Origin: an uncultured Actinomycetes bacterium
GTDB lineage: Bacteria > Actinomycetota > Thermoleophilia > Solirubrobacterales > Thermoleophilaceae
Assembly: GCA_946481495.1 (NCBI GenBank)
Contig: CAMLNW010000200.1
Coordinates: forward strand, 1 to 5,072
Direction of reading: 5' to 3'
DNA length: 5,072 nucleotides
The notes under the pieces are model-generated. The model searched no databases and had not been told where the DNA came from. It saw only the letters and a program-made list of their open reading frames with translations. The position numbers were made by a program, and so were the translations under genes. Below are positions 4,952-5,072 of this stretch, piece after piece; positions within the stretch are counted from its first letter, which is position 1; each line of letters begins with the position of its first letter.

Positions 4952-5072
4952 TGACCAGAAGGCGCGTCGATCGTCGGGAAGCTGCCCTTCGGCCGTACGC
5001 GACGACGGTCGGTCATCGGGTCATGCGTGCCGGGCACCCCGCCCTGGGCACGGCGATCGACGACTTCAACAA
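4948..5072 (-). CDS. Possible C-terminal end of an unidentified gene upstream of RNase HI
   Basis: On the minus strand a frame is open from the right edge to TGA at 4950-4948, giving about 40 residues that end in RPKGSFPTIDAPSGQ. Its stop overlaps the RNase HI GTG as GTGA, a typical coupled-gene junction. I recognise no domain. Two alternatives cannot be excluded. A different minus-strand frame, more G/C-rich at third positions, is open from the edge and stops inside an ATGA at about 5015, which would leave a 22-codon mini-ORF starting MTDRRRVRPKG before RNase HI. On the plus strand, ATG 5023 opens a frame (MRAGHPALGTAIDDFN) running off the edge, with high third-position G/C. Too little sequence is present to decide. 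Confidence 0.35.
   Translation of the reverse strand, partial: VEVVDRRAQGGVPGTHDPMTDRRRVRPKGSFPTIDAPSGQ

Noticed and set aside
2291..4954. A plus-strand frame open for over 880 codons, antisense to the SNF2 and RNase HI genes
   Set aside because: Long antisense frames are expected opposite G+C-rich genes with strong third-position bias. Its translation is rich in Arg, Gly, Glu, Val and Leu with no domain, while the minus-strand genes carry full sets of catalytic motifs.
1..5072. CRISPR array, tRNA, rRNA, insertion sequence or attachment site
   Set aside because: No regularly spaced repeats, cloverleaf-like segments, transposase motifs or flanking inverted repeats were seen, and almost every base is inside a supported gene.

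Overview
The window is very G+C-rich DNA with dense coding on both strands, almost no spacer DNA and strong G/C preference at third codon positions. Gene content and style (SD-less starts, -10-like boxes just upstream of start codons, a small alpha-helical protein of a type I associate with Solirubrobacterales) suggest an actinobacterium, possibly Thermoleophilia. That placement is inference; there is no rRNA or taxonomic marker here.

Left part (1-946): the 5' part of a VOC/glyoxalase-like gene on the minus strand runs off the left edge. It diverges from a 152-residue helical protein of unknown function. The two starts are 42 bp apart, each with a TANNNT box exactly 7 nt before its ATG, so both may make leaderless mRNAs. 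The helical-protein gene converges with a small GIY-YIG nuclease gene; their TAG stops share one CTAG.

Middle (945-2269): a cyclase/kynurenine-formamidase-family metal hydrolase and a DUF1697 protein lie on the plus strand, overlapping by ATGA and probably translationally coupled. The cyclase diverges from the GIY-YIG gene, with starts 13 bp apart (or overlapping in CATG if the upstream ATG is used).

Right part (2273-5072): a minus-strand nucleic-acid-processing unit. Transcription goes from an incomplete, unidentified frame at the right edge, through a compact RNase HI (GTG start), to a 742-residue SNF2-family ATPase resembling SMARCAL1/HARP annealing helicases. The SNF2 N-terminal third holds two, perhaps three, divergent HARP-like modules. 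RNase HI removes RNA from RNA:DNA hybrids and SMARCAL1-type enzymes re-anneal DNA strands, so the pair could plausibly work together on R-loops or stalled forks. This is the most interesting idea in the window, but it rests on gene adjacency and motif reading. The SNF2 gene converges with DUF1697, leaving only 3 bp between stops.

There is no gene-free stretch over 300 bp. I saw no tRNA, rRNA, CRISPR array, insertion sequence or integration site.
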